From NCBI GenBank assembly GCA_004375885.1, contig SOJG01000087.1, forward strand, positions 1-13,755: a stretch of 13,755 bases of DNA. Direction: 5' to 3'. The notes below the pieces were generated by a model, which saw nothing but the letters and a program-made list of their open reading frames with translations, made no database searches and was not told the DNA's origin. The position numbers and the translations under genes are program-made. The DNA is from Dehalococcoidia bacterium (GTDB taxonomy: Bacteria; Chloroflexota; Dehalococcoidia; GIF9; AB-539-J10). Each line of letters starts with the position of its first letter. Positions within the stretch are counted from its first letter, which is position 1. Below are positions 7,628 to 13,755 of this stretch, one piece after another.

Positions 7628-8029
7628 CTATTCATTATCGTGAACAACATCCCCCTCCTCCTGTGTTAGTATCACACAGCAATGACCTTCGGGCCTGTGC
7701 ATATCTGCCGGTGGCATGTGCTCCAGGTTGCGGGCGTCGAATTCCGTGCAAGGCTCCCAAGTCAGGTCATAATTCCAGGCTCCTGTGCGGCGAATATCAT
7801 AATCGGGCGGCCCGTGCCAGCTCAGGGTGTTGGTGGCTACGCCCATGTAATTGCAGTTAAAGCTAAAAGAGACATTGGTGCTGCCCGAAACGTCAGCCCC
7901 GCCTTCTTTCCCATCTTAAGTCGCCACTCTTCCCAACGCCTGCTTCTCGAATTGGAGGGCTATCCTCGCTTTCGTCAAATCTGCGCTCGTTGACAAGCCA
8001 CTGTTGCAGGTGCTAACATCTCGCTGCTT
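7628..8029 (-). pseudogene. Possible decayed protein-coding frame, unknown function
   Basis: I do not recognise this. The 517-bp gap between lipA and the next operon has no intact gene, but one minus-strand frame reads like protein. From 7915 down to the TAG at 7628-7630 there are 95 codons without a stop. They are rich in W, Y, D, E and N (for example NTLSWHGPPDYDIRR and GAWNYDLTWEPCTEFDARN), with an internal ATG at 7846. Upstream in the same frame, across a TAA at 7916-7918, another 37 codons read sensibly (STSADLTKARIALQFEKQ), bounded by a TAG at 8030-8032. A third short piece runs to 8083. No start with a good RBS is visible. This could be a gene remnant or chance; composition is the only evidence. 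Confidence 0.3.
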
Positions 8030-8139
8030 CTACTGATGCGGCGTCTTGCGGGTTGCCTCGTTGAGATCAGGTGGTGTCTTGATTTACTTCATTTAGGCAA
8101 TCGTGGCGCCGTTGAAAAATATCAAACAAGGAGGGCCTC

Positions 8140-8916
8140 ATGGCTTACGAGAACTTGATCGTAGAGAGAGAGGACAATGTCGGCACAATCACGCTGAATC
8201 GACCGCCGGCAAATCCGATAAATCTGGCTGTACTTGATGAACTGGATGCGGTTTTGACCGAGTGGGAAAAAGATAAAGCGGTGAGGGCCATAATCATCAC
8301 AGGCGCGGGCGAGAGGGGATTTTCGGCCGGCTTTGATGTGAAGACGGCCGGGACGCCGGACGGCGAGCGGGCTATGTCCCGGGGGCAGGAGGTGTTCAGG
8401 CACATAGAGAAGTATCCCAAGCCTGTGATCGCTGCCCTGAACGGATTTGCCCTCGGTGGTGGTTGCGAGCTGGCAATGTCCTGCCACTTCAGGATAATGC
8501 TCGACTCCGAGCGCGTAGTGGCGGGGCAGCCCGAGATTAACCTGGGCATCATACCCGGCTGGGGCGGCACCCAGCGTCTGCCCAGGCTGGTAGGTAAGAC
8601 CAAGGCGCTTGAAATGCTCCTGCTCGGCACCAGAATCAACGCGCCGGAGGCTCTGAATATCGGACTTATTACCAAGATATCTCAGCCGGGGCAGTTGATG
8701 AACGATGCCAGAGAACTCGCGAGGGCCCTGTCGAAGAAGGCCCCGGTTGCTATGCAGATAATCCTCGATGCGGTGACTCGGGGACTTGAGACCACCATCG
8801 ACCAGGGCTTGAAGATAGAGCTGGAAGGTTCCCAGCGGGTAGGAAAAACAAAGGACGCTATGGAAGGCATGATAGCGTTCATCGAGAAACGAGAGCCTGT
8901 CTTCAAGGGTGAATAG
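8140..8916 (+). CDS. Enoyl-CoA hydratase/isomerase family protein
   Basis: This crotonase-superfamily protein of 258 residues probably hydrates trans-2-enoyl-CoA to 3-hydroxyacyl-CoA in the cytoplasm. The oxyanion-hole segments are GFSAGFDVK (60-68) and NGFALGGGCELAMSC (101-115). Both acids used by true hydratases seem present: E110 in GGGCE and E132 in GQPEINLGIIPGWGGTQRLP. Against classical crotonase the stretch between them is two residues longer (22 rather than 20). The C-terminal helices match the fold. The start is well supported by AAGGAGGG (8129-8135 region) just upstream of the ATG. The next gene, a 3-hydroxyacyl-CoA dehydrogenase, catalyses the following step, so the pair likely serves beta-oxidation or a fermentative acyl-CoA route. 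The exact substrate cannot be read from sequence. Confidence 0.92.
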   Translation: MAYENLIVEREDNVGTITLNRPPANPINLAVLDELDAVLTEWEKDKAVRAIIITGAGERGFSAGFDVKTAGTPDGERAMSRGQEVFRHIEKYPKPVIAALNGFALGGGCELAMSCHFRIMLDSERVVAGQPEINLGIIPGWGGTQRLPRLVGKTKALEMLLLGTRINAPEALNIGLITKISQPGQLMNDARELARALSKKAPVAMQIILDAVTRGLETTIDQGLKIELEGSQRVGKTKDAMEGMIAFIEKREPVFKGE

Positions 8917-8944
8917 CTTTCTGCGCGAGGAGCGTGCTCGCCCG

Positions 8945-9036
8945 GTCATTGCGAGGAGCCCCGATGAATCCCGACTCGTCGGGACGAAGCAATCTCGGGC
9001 AGGGGCACGGGATTGCCACGCTTCGGTGGCAATAAC
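8945..9036. repeat. REP/MITE-like palindromic element
   Basis: A 92-bp palindromic unit lies between the two acyl-CoA genes. The ends are imperfect inverted copies: GTCATTGCG (8945-8953) against GGCAATAAC (9028-9036), 7 of 9 matching. Inside are CCCGAC-TC-GTCGGG (8970-8983, perfect), GCAATCTC (8989-8996) pairing with GGGATTGC (9009-9016, with wobbles), and GCCAC-GCTTCG-GTGGC (9015-9030). The words TCATTGCGAGGAGC and CGAAGCAATCTC are typical of a dispersed REP-like family seen in many environmental bacterial genomes. Such elements translate as the recurrent false protein VIARSPDESR..GTKQSR, as this one does. No transposase is nearby. It would be transcribed within the mRNA and could shape its stability. 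Confidence 0.75.
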
Positions 9037-9076
9037 AAGGGGCGAAGGCAAAAAAGGTAAAAGGAGGGTTTTTAGC

Positions 9077-10225
9077 ATGAAAGTCGAAGATATTAAGAAG
9101 ATTGCGGTTATGGGAGCCGGTGACATGGGACATGGTATCGCCGAGGTGGCGCTGCTGGCTGGCTATAAGGTGACTATGCGGGATATCGAGCAGAGATTTG
9201 TTGATAGAGGGCTATCCAGGATTAAGGAGAGCCTCGAAAAGCTCCTCGAAAAGCAGAAAATCACCGAAGATAACAAGAAGGCGATGCTCGCTAATATCGA
9301 GACGTTTGTGGATATTGCCGAGTCTGTTACGGACGCTGATTTCGTTATTGAGGCTGTTCCCGAGGTCATGGACCTCAAGAAGCAGGTTTTTCAGGCGATC
9401 GATGCTGCTGCTCCCCGGCACGCCATACTGGCTTCGAACACCTCTAACATGAGCGTCACAGAGATCGCCTCAGCGACGAAGAGGCCGGAGCAGGTCGTGG
9501 GCATGCATTTCTTTAACCCGGCCGTGCTCATGAAGCTGGTAGAGGTCATAAAGGGAGAGAAGACAAGCGAGGCGACGATGCAAGTGACGTATGACCTGGC
9601 GTTGAAGATGAACAAGGTGCCGGTCAGGGTTGAGAAGGACTCTATCGGATTTGTCTACAACCGGATCAACGCACCGACTGCCATCCTGCTTCGGCATATA
9701 GTGGAGAAAGGCATAGCTGCCCCGGAAGAGATCGATGCCAAGATGAAGAAAGTAGGTATGCCTATGGGGCCGTATGAGCTGATGGACTATGTGGGGCTGG
9801 ATGTCGCTTATCACAGCGCGTGTTATTTCGCGGACAAGCTGTCTCGTGACTACGAGCCGGCCAACTGGCTCAAGGCTAAGATAGATGCTGGTGAGTTGGG
9901 AAAGAAGACCGGGAAGGGTATTTATGACTGGTCTAAAGGCAGACCAGAGATAGACTTATCCAGGGCCAAAGAGGATTTTGACCCTACTGTGTTGATTGCC
10001 ATTCAGGTTAACGAGGCGACGAAGCTGCTCGAGGGTGGGGTAGTCGAGAGTGCCGACGAAATTGACAAGGCCATGATAAACGGAGGTGGTGCTGGGTTTG
10101 GTCCCTTCCAACTTGCCAAAGGGATAGGGTATGATAAATTGGCCAAGATATGCGATGAGCTTGCCCAGAAGTTTAGTGTCAAAGTGTTCGAGCCCACTGA
10201 GACGTTGAAGAAGGGGAACATCTGA
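9077..10225 (+). CDS. 3-hydroxyacyl-CoA dehydrogenase
   Basis: This NAD-dependent enzyme oxidises 3-hydroxyacyl-CoA to 3-ketoacyl-CoA, the step after the enoyl-CoA hydratase encoded upstream. From the ATG at 9077 it has 382 residues. The NAD motif is VMGAGDMGHG (GxGxxG at 13-18). The acidic residue ending beta-2 is D36. Catalytic-type residues are S120 in ASNTSN, H144 in GMHFFNPA, E156 in LVEVIKG and N195 in FVYNRIN. Two 3HCDH C-terminal domains follow: about 190-286 (ending GKKTGKGIYDW) and about 300-366 (VNEATKLLEGG..GPFQLAKGIG), the longer two-domain layout. The start was chosen from AAGGAGGG at 9061-9068, 8 nt upstream. The frame is open back to 8909, but that extension is only the translated repeat element. 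Confidence 0.93.
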   Translation: MKVEDIKKIAVMGAGDMGHGIAEVALLAGYKVTMRDIEQRFVDRGLSRIKESLEKLLEKQKITEDNKKAMLANIETFVDIAESVTDADFVIEAVPEVMDLKKQVFQAIDAAAPRHAILASNTSNMSVTEIASATKRPEQVVGMHFFNPAVLMKLVEVIKGEKTSEATMQVTYDLALKMNKVPVRVEKDSIGFVYNRINAPTAILLRHIVEKGIAAPEEIDAKMKKVGMPMGPYELMDYVGLDVAYHSACYFADKLSRDYEPANWLKAKIDAGELGKKTGKGIYDWSKGRPEIDLSRAKEDFDPTVLIAIQVNEATKLLEGGVVESADEIDKAMINGGGAGFGPFQLAKGIGYDKLAKICDELAQKFSVKVFEPTETLKKGNI

Positions 10226-10389
10226 TAAGAAACGCAGAGCTGACTTAAGTAACTGCGTTAAGCGACTTGGATCAACCCGGGGTCTGCATCACATGAACTA
10301 CTGTTCTTCTCGTGAGGCCACGGTTTGTTCGTAGCAATAGATGTCTCCGTCGTCTGTCTTCACGGCCCTGTGAAGTCTTAAGCTCCGGA

Positions 10390-11049
10390 TCAGCGCTTCC
10401 GAACCTTGGTGCTGTAGACAGCCACCTTGTACTCGATCTCTGTCCTGCTGTTTCTGTGGGCTACTGCATCACCGAAGTAGAACCCCAGGAGTCTGCTGGC
10501 CTCTTCCAGGGAGTCAAACCTATACGAGGTCTGAATCACGGTTGCTTCGAATCCGCGATTGCGCCACCATCTGGGATCGCTCCCTGTGCTCTTGCCGGCC
10601 AGCGCTGAGAACTCATCGTCCCCAGCGTTGTCGACTATGATGATCTTCCCATCGTTCTTCACGACGCGGTTAAGCTCGGCCAGGCCCTTGTCGATGTCAG
10701 ACACTCCATCGAAGAAGAAGGCCCAGGTGGCGTAGGCAGCATGGAACGTATTGTCGTGAAAAGGGATGTCCTGGGCTACGCCCCGAGCCCAGATCAAGGG
10801 CACTGCTTCATCCACCATGCCCCGGTCGGGCTCGAGGGCCACAACCGTCCGCGAGGAGGAGCACAGGCGGATTGCCGTAAAGCCGTTGCCGGCGCCCACA
10901 TCGAGAACGAAGCCTTCGGGAAGCTCCCTGTCCAGATACTGGATGACCAGCCCGTCCCGGTCCATGCACCGCCGCTCGATTTCAAACAGCGAAGGATGCT
11001 TGGCTCCGTAGAAGCCGATGATCTGGCCTTCGAAGCCACTTCCAGTCAT
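10390..11049 (-). CDS. Class I SAM-dependent methyltransferase
   Basis: The predicted 219-residue cytoplasmic methyltransferase has an unknown substrate. Motif I is VLDVGAGNGFTAIRL (48-62, DxGxGxG). The motif II acid is in VVALEPDRGMVDEA (E73, with D75 close by). A motif IV region reads AQDIPFHDNTFHAAYATWAF, of the type found in Methyltransf_11 domains, and GLAELNRVVKNDGKIIIVD (122-140) is the usual post-motif strand. The C-terminus carries a variable cap with WWRNRGFEATVIQTSYRF. The ATG at 11049 is preceded on its strand by AGGGGGC a few bases upstream. It is convergent with the dehydrogenase and divergent from the peptidase, so it is probably a single-gene unit. Ubiquinone- or menaquinone-type methylation cannot be assumed. 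Confidence 0.85.
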   Translation of the reverse strand: MTGSGFEGQIIGFYGAKHPSLFEIERRCMDRDGLVIQYLDRELPEGFVLDVGAGNGFTAIRLCSSSRTVVALEPDRGMVDEAVPLIWARGVAQDIPFHDNTFHAAYATWAFFFDGVSDIDKGLAELNRVVKNDGKIIIVDNAGDDEFSALAGKSTGSDPRWWRNRGFEATVIQTSYRFDSLEEASRLLGFYFGDAVAHRNSRTEIEYKVAVYSTKVRKR

Positions 11050-11351
11050 TGTGCCCCCTATTGTGTGTACGGGCCGGACTCAAGGCCTGAATCAGGGCTG
11101 CGATAACGAAGAGCCATATCCTTCATGGTACCGTTTTCGCACACCAGGTATACGGCGGCAAAATCGCACGACATCATAAGAACCCGAATAACTTTCGGCA
11201 GTGTGGGAAGGATGATACAATATCAACTCAGATTTTGGCAAGACTAAAGCACGAGACTAACTATGCTGACGTGCTTGGACAGGTTGTCGAATGAGAGAAG
11301 GGGCTAATAAGGGGCAAGGATTTGCCTCTCTATCGTGAAGGAGTGAAAGCA
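11050..11351. other. Divergent intergenic region with possible promoter
   Basis: About 300 bp between the methyltransferase and the peptidase hold no convincing gene. A TACAAT hexamer at 11216-11221 resembles a -10 box for the peptidase direction, but no good -35 lies at the right distance. A small hairpin GGCAA-GGAT-TTGCC (11313-11326) sits just before the leader-peptide RBS. Promoters for both flanking genes should lie here, but I cannot place them with confidence. Confidence 0.3.
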
Positions 11352-11378
11352 ATGGCTGATCTATGGGGTGGGAAGTGA
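11352..11378 (+). CDS. Possible 8-codon leader peptide coupled to the peptidase
   Basis: An ATG at 11352 has a strong Shine-Dalgarno (AAGGAG, 11338-11343) at an ideal 8-nt spacing. It opens an 8-codon frame, MADLWGGK, ending in TGA at 11376-11378. That stop overlaps the best start of the peptidase gene (ATG at 11378) as TGATG, the classic arrangement for translational coupling or reinitiation. The peptide has no recognisable regulatory codon run. It could be a coupling device, or a chance small frame with the RBS really serving the longer gene from a start I have misjudged. Confidence 0.35.
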   Translation: MADLWGGK

Positions 11379-13711
11379 TGAAAAGCGGCAGAAAGCTTCT
11401 ATTGCCTGTAACACTGATTCTTCTCGGTGTCTTGGTGCTTAGCTCTCTGCCTGCTTCGGGCAGTCAAAATCCTAAGCCGGGGATGTCACTGCTGGAAGCC
11501 AGAAAGGACTTGGAACAAGATCTCTGGTGTCTGGCTGGACCTGGCCTCGCTGGCATCGCCCATTCAGGAGTTGAGCGAGAAATCATCGTCTTTGTCGAGG
11601 ATGAACAAGCGAGGCAGGAAGTGCCGGCCTCCTTTGCGGGTTACACGGTAAGGACAGAGATAACAGGGAGAATCGGAGCGCTCTCTACTCCGGTGGCTGA
11701 GCCCGTAGCAGAAGTCAGCGAGGATAGACAAGGCGAGGTCAGGCCTCTGGTCGGCGGAACAAGCCTGTCAGCCTACGTCAGGGAAGGGGGGCTCACATAC
11801 GCGTACGCCGGTACTATGGGCATGGTAACCTATGACGGCAAGATTCTGTCCAATGCCCACGTTATAGCCATGGTGCCGCGCACCGACACATTTCTCGACA
11901 CAGGAGCACCTATCGTCCAGCCCGGAACCAGAGACGGAGGGAGATTAGCCCAGCGGGTAGGGGAATTGGAGGACTACATACCTATAGACTTCGGCAACGG
12001 TGCGCGAAACTACGCTGATGCTGCCATAGGCAGTATTGATGGTGATATTACCATATCTGCTGGGGAGCAGCTTGGTGACGGGGGCAACTACTGGATTCAG
12101 GGGTGGACAGAGGTCTCCAAGGGGGATATCGTACGGAAATCTGGACGGACGACCGGGGTCACCACTGGCGAGGTGATTCACGCGAATGCCTCTGTCCTGG
12201 TGTGGTACGGCGACGAATCGGCTTACTTCGTGGACCAGATTGTGGTGACTCAAGAGAATTGGTCTTTCGCAGAAGCCGGCGATTCAGGGTCCGCGGTCGA
12301 CAAGGACGGGGAGTTTGTGGGTCTGGTTTTCGCTGGTTCGGAGACCCACGCGGTCATCAGCAAGGCAGAGCACATCATTGATGGGCTGGGCATTTCTGTT
12401 GAGCCCGTGGAGGAGGTGTGTTACCTCACCGTCTCCAGCACCGCCGGCGGCTCGGTGACCGATCCCGGCGAGGGAGTCTTCCCTTGCGATGTCGGGGCAG
12501 TGGTCACCCTTGTCGCTCGGCCTGATGAAGGCTATCAGTTTGTGAGATGGACCGGGGATGTGGCCACTATCGCCGATGTCGAGGCTGCTCAAACCACTAT
12601 CACCATGGAGGGCAACTACTCCATCACTGCCAACTTCGAACTAATGCCCGCTATGTATAGCCTCGCCGTCTCCAGCACCGTCGGCGGCTCGGTGACCAAG
12701 CCAGGTGAGGGGACCTTTGTCTATCCTGTCGGCACTGTGGTCACCCTTGTTGCTGACACTGAGACAGGCTACCGATTTGTGAACTGGACCGGAGACGTAG
12801 GCACTATTGCCGATGTCGAGGCGGCTGGAACCACCATCGCCATGAATGGGAGCTACTCCGTCACTGCCAACTTCGAACTTATACAGGGTCTGTATAGCCT
12901 CACCGTCTCCAGTGGTGCTGGTGGCTCGGTAGTCGAACCGGGTGAGGGGATATTTGTCCGCACCGCCGGGACTGTGCTCACCATTGTTGCTCAGCCTGAG
13001 GAAGGTTACCAGTTCCGGAAGTGGATCGGTGATGTAGATACCGTCGCTGATATCAATGCTTCACAGACCACCATCACCATGCATGATTCCTACTCCATCA
13101 CCGCCAGTTTTGCTTCGTGGTATCCCGAACCTGCAGCGGTTTTGACTATATCCAGCACGGAAGGCGGCTCGGTAACCACTCCGGGTGAGGGGACATTCTT
13201 GGTTACTCTCGGCACTACGGTGGCCCTTGCCGCTGAGGCTGAGAGCGGCTACCGATTTGCCAACTGGTCCGGCGATGTGGGTACCATTGCAGATGTTGAT
13301 ACTCCCTCAACCAACATCGTCACGGATAGCTCATACAGCATTGTCGCTGGTTTTGAGAGAGTTCCGTCACGGTGCTGCACCGCCACGGCAGCCTACGGCA
13401 CCCCGGTGGCACAGGAATTAGGAATTCTACGGCAGTTCAGAGATGAATACCTGCTCACCAACCCGGTGGGACAGGCCCTGGCGGCTCTTTACTACAAGAT
13501 TAGCCCGCCAGTGGCTGAGTTCATAACTACGCATCCCGATGTGAAGCCAGTAGTGAGGGCCGGCCTACTACCCGCTGTGGCCATGAGCACCCTGGTGCTT
13601 AACACGACTCTGGCTGACAATGTCGCCCTAGGGGGTTTGTGGGCGCTGGCTTTAGCAGCCCTGACTGCCTGGGCAATAGGGCGGCGCGGATGGCGTACGG
13701 GGCGTATCTGA
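11378..13711 (+). CDS. Secreted trypsin-like serine peptidase with B-repeats and CFI-box C-terminus
   Basis: This predicted exported, surface-anchored peptidase has 777 residues (numbering from the ATG at 11378; a start at 11363 would add five). A signal peptide spans about 1-28: MKSGRKLLLP, then a hydrophobic run ending SSLPASG. A pro-region follows to about 120. The trypsin-fold domain has triad candidates H161 (LSNAHVIA), D214 (NYADAAIG) and S303 (AGDSGSAVDKDGEFVGLVF). Four tandem repeats of about 80 residues (349-659) resemble InlB-like B-repeats: each has a SSTxGGSVxxPGEGxF start, GYxFxxWxGDV centre and SYSxTANF end. At 666-730 CCTATAAYGTPVAQE, LRQFRDEYLLTNPVGQA and LYYKISPPVAEF match the CFI-box-type C-terminal domain. 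A hydrophobic segment (about 750-768) and a basic tail (GRRGWRTGRI) follow. Substrate is unknown. Confidence 0.9.
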   Translation: MKSGRKLLLPVTLILLGVLVLSSLPASGSQNPKPGMSLLEARKDLEQDLWCLAGPGLAGIAHSGVEREIIVFVEDEQARQEVPASFAGYTVRTEITGRIGALSTPVAEPVAEVSEDRQGEVRPLVGGTSLSAYVREGGLTYAYAGTMGMVTYDGKILSNAHVIAMVPRTDTFLDTGAPIVQPGTRDGGRLAQRVGELEDYIPIDFGNGARNYADAAIGSIDGDITISAGEQLGDGGNYWIQGWTEVSKGDIVRKSGRTTGVTTGEVIHANASVLVWYGDESAYFVDQIVVTQENWSFAEAGDSGSAVDKDGEFVGLVFAGSETHAVISKAEHIIDGLGISVEPVEEVCYLTVSSTAGGSVTDPGEGVFPCDVGAVVTLVARPDEGYQFVRWTGDVATIADVEAAQTTITMEGNYSITANFELMPAMYSLAVSSTVGGSVTKPGEGTFVYPVGTVVTLVADTETGYRFVNWTGDVGTIADVEAAGTTIAMNGSYSVTANFELIQGLYSLTVSSGAGGSVVEPGEGIFVRTAGTVLTIVAQPEEGYQFRKWIGDVDTVADINASQTTITMHDSYSITASFASWYPEPAAVLTISSTEGGSVTTPGEGTFLVTLGTTVALAAEAESGYRFANWSGDVGTIADVDTPSTNIVTDSSYSIVAGFERVPSRCCTATAAYGTPVAQELGILRQFRDEYLLTNPVGQALAALYYKISPPVAEFITTHPDVKPVVRAGLLPAVAMSTLVLNTTLADNVALGGLWALALAALTAWAIGRRGWRTGRI
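12422..13354 (+). repeat. Four in-frame tandem repeats in the peptidase gene
   Basis: The repeat units lie at about 12422-12640, 12656-12880, 12893-13111 and 13139-13354, with periods of about 234-246 nt. Shared DNA words such as TCCAGCACC, GGCGGCTCGGTGACC and CCGGTGAGGGGA recur at the unit starts, so the copies are related by duplication at the DNA level. Units 1 and 2 look closest; unit 4 has diverged most and is separated from unit 3 by a short Trp/Pro linker. They encode extracellular beta-rich B-repeat-type domains, probably a spacer or binding stalk between the catalytic domain and the anchor. Confidence 0.85.
13373..13567 (+). other. CFI-box-like C-terminal domain coding segment
   Basis: The encoded stretch CCTATAAYG, then LRQFRDEYLLTNPVG and PPVAEFI corresponds to the C-terminal domain family named for the motif CFIATAAYG. 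Here the motif reads CCTATAAYG, with Cys-Thr replacing Phe-Ile. In known proteins it sits at the C-terminus of exported multidomain proteins and precedes a hydrophobic segment, as it does here. A sorting or anchoring role is suspected for the family but not shown by this sequence. Confidence 0.75.
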
Positions 13712-13755
13712 TGGTACGACGCACGGGCCGAAAACGAGCCCTTGCCCCTATGCCA

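Noticed and set aside
7661..7679. Hairpin CTGTGT/ACACAG downstream of lipA as operon terminator
   Set aside because: The stem is only 6 bp with no following T-run, so it does not support a terminator call.
7682..7993. Plus-strand 103-codon frame in the lipA downstream gap
   Set aside because: It has no recognisable domain and no RBS, and its composition looks like the antisense of a more protein-like minus-strand frame.
8909..9076. N-terminal extension of the 3-hydroxyacyl-CoA dehydrogenase from a GTG at 8909
   Set aside because: The extension is the translated REP-like element. The true start at 9077 has a strong RBS and matches the family N-terminus.
8122..9126. Long minus-strand frame of 334 codons across the hydratase gene
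   Set aside because: It is the shadow of a real gene plus the repeat element; it has no domain signatures and the plus strand carries a complete crotonase.
10231..10259. Inverted repeat AACGCAG/CTGCGTT after the dehydrogenase gene as a terminator
   Set aside because: The stem is 7 bp with a 15-nt loop and no T-tract on either strand; not enough to call.
10358..10375. CTTCAC-GGCCCT-GTGAAG hairpin between the convergent genes as a bidirectional terminator
   Set aside because: It is a perfect 6-bp stem but lacks T-rich flanks on both strands.
13711..13755. Possible next gene starting at ATG 13711, overlapping the peptidase stop as TGATG
   Set aside because: Only 15 codons are visible before the window ends, with no recognisable content; the overlap alone is too weak.

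Overview
The window looks like bacterial chromosomal DNA, most plausibly from an uncultivated Chloroflexota-type anaerobe (class Dehalococcoidia is my best guess, moderate to low confidence). The hints are the two-subunit glycine decarboxylase, a REP-like repeat of the type that translates as 'VIARSPDESR..GTKQSR..', and a secreted serine peptidase ending in a CFI-box-type C-terminal domain. No rRNA, tRNA, transposase or CRISPR array was found.

Region 1 (1-270) is a tandem glycine riboswitch, two aptamers back to back, followed by an expression platform with two hairpins. Region 2 (271-7622) is a tight same-strand operon, gcvT-gcvH-gcvPA-gcvPB-lpd-lipB-lipA. It encodes all four components of the glycine cleavage system (T, H, the two P subunits and the L protein) plus the two enzymes that make lipoate on the H protein from octanoyl-ACP. 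Glycine is decarboxylated by GcvPA/PB onto the lipoyl arm of GcvH, the methylene group goes to tetrahydrofolate through GcvT, and Lpd reoxidises the arm to make NADH. LipB and LipA install the arm. The riboswitch fits as a glycine sensor for the whole set.

Region 3 (7623-8139) has no intact gene. On the minus strand it carries an open, protein-like frame broken by two stop codons, possibly a decayed gene. Region 4 (8140-10225) holds an enoyl-CoA hydratase and a 3-hydroxyacyl-CoA dehydrogenase, which catalyse consecutive steps of beta-oxidation-type acyl-CoA metabolism. They are separated by a palindromic REP-like element. Region 5 (10390-11049, minus strand) is a class I SAM-dependent methyltransferase, convergent with the dehydrogenase.

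Region 6 (11050-13711) is an AT-richer intergenic stretch, then a possible 8-codon leader peptide whose stop overlaps the start of a large secreted trypsin-like peptidase. That peptidase has four InlB-like B-repeats of about 80 residues, a CFI-box-like domain and a C-terminal membrane segment with a basic tail.

The least ordinary signals are: the reuse of one 8-base word (GGCAATCT, three copies, with a single complementary AGATTGCC) in the riboswitch and its platform; the leader-peptide coupling; the broken minus-strand frame; and the REP-like element inside the acyl-CoA gene pair. I did not find a convincing wholly new system.
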